From an uncultured Psychroflexus sp. (GTDB lineage Bacteria > Bacteroidota > Bacteroidia > Flavobacteriales > Flavobacteriaceae): DNA of 64,000 bases. The position numbers and the translations under genes are program-made. Within the stretch, counting starts at the first letter, position 1, and each line of letters starts with the position of its first letter. The notes under the pieces were generated by a model, which did not search any database, was not told where the DNA came from, and saw only the letters and a list, made by a program, of their open reading frames with translations. The stretch spans positions 1 through 64,000 of the forward strand of contig CAJXLO010000003.1 in assembly GCA_913056525.1 (NCBI GenBank), read 5' to 3'. This document shows positions 63,580 to 64,000 of the stretch, piece by piece.

Positions 63580-64000
63580 AGATCGAACTTCAAACCAAAC
63601 CTTATATCTAAAGGAGATTCATCATTATCATCCAGACCCAGGAAAACAATATTGTTATAATTGGCCGTCAGGTAGAAATTTTCAGCCACTTCATAAGCTA
63701 TTCCACCGCCAATGCTCAGTGGTGGTTCTACTTCCCAATCGCTGGAAGGTTCTATCGTAACTCCTTCTTGATCAGGTGTAATAGATTCGTCAAAATCCAA
63801 TCTATGAAGATTAAAGAACTCGGTCTCAAAATATAGATGGAATTTCTCTGTATTTATTATCTTAAATCTATAACCTATGCCAATTTCCCAAACATCCAGA
63901 TCAATATCACCACTATCAAAGTTCTTTCTTACCTGAAGGAGCAATGAATGTCTATTAAACTTCTCTTGATTGTAGAACTCGAATGATATTCCACCAAAGT
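63576..64000 (-). CDS. outer-membrane beta-barrel protein (N-terminus outside window)
   Basis: Frame stays open to the window edge (FGGISFEFYNQEKFNRHSLLLQVRKNFDSGDIDLDVWEIGIGYRFKI...); the track start at 63944 is an internal TTG. Confidence 0.7.
   Translation of the reverse strand, partial: FGGISFEFYNQEKFNRHSLLLQVRKNFDSGDIDLDVWEIGIGYRFKIINTEKFHLYFETEFFNLHRLDFDESITPDQEGVTIEPSSDWEVEPPLSIGGGIAYEVAENFYLTANYNNIVFLGLDDNDESPLDIRFGLKFDL

Noticed and set aside
1-64000. CRISPR array, prophage or integron
   Set aside because: No regularly spaced direct repeats, no cas, integrase or phage structural genes visible.

Overview
This 64 kb window is chromosomal DNA from a member of the Bacteroidetes, most likely class Flavobacteriia. 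The evidence is SprA and PorZ (type IX secretion), a TonB-type energy transducer, the L28/L33/DUF4295 cluster, and recurrent TAnnTTTG -7 promoter elements. Most of it is conserved housekeeping DNA: ftsY, rpmB/rpmG, glyS, ruvA, tsaB, sprA, gcvH, secA, sdhCAB, recO, porZ, rimP-nusA-infB, one tRNA-Arg(CCT), and a MacB-type ABC/MFP/TolC efflux operon. The accessory-looking part is about 7.1-13.7 kb. It holds a phenylacetyl-CoA epoxidase operon (paaE-A-[PIN toxin + 51-aa ORF]-B-C-D) flanked by two repeat-rich, apparently non-coding stretches. I saw no CRISPR array, prophage, intact transposase or rRNA. The leads I rate highest are: (1) a toxin-antitoxin-like pair inserted inside the paa operon; (2) a TGA-N6-TCA palindrome centred about 42 bp upstream of the inferred start of a UspA gene, directly downstream of a Crp-domain response regulator; (3) a perfect hairpin plus T-tract in the rimP-nusA-infB leader; (4) three divergent copies of a TonB-C-like domain in different architectures; (5) promoters whose -7 box ends exactly 4 nt before the ATG, implying leaderless mRNAs; (6) a three-gene redoxin / AhpD-like / H-then-C cysteine-protein cassette. 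No fully novel system is proven from sequence alone.
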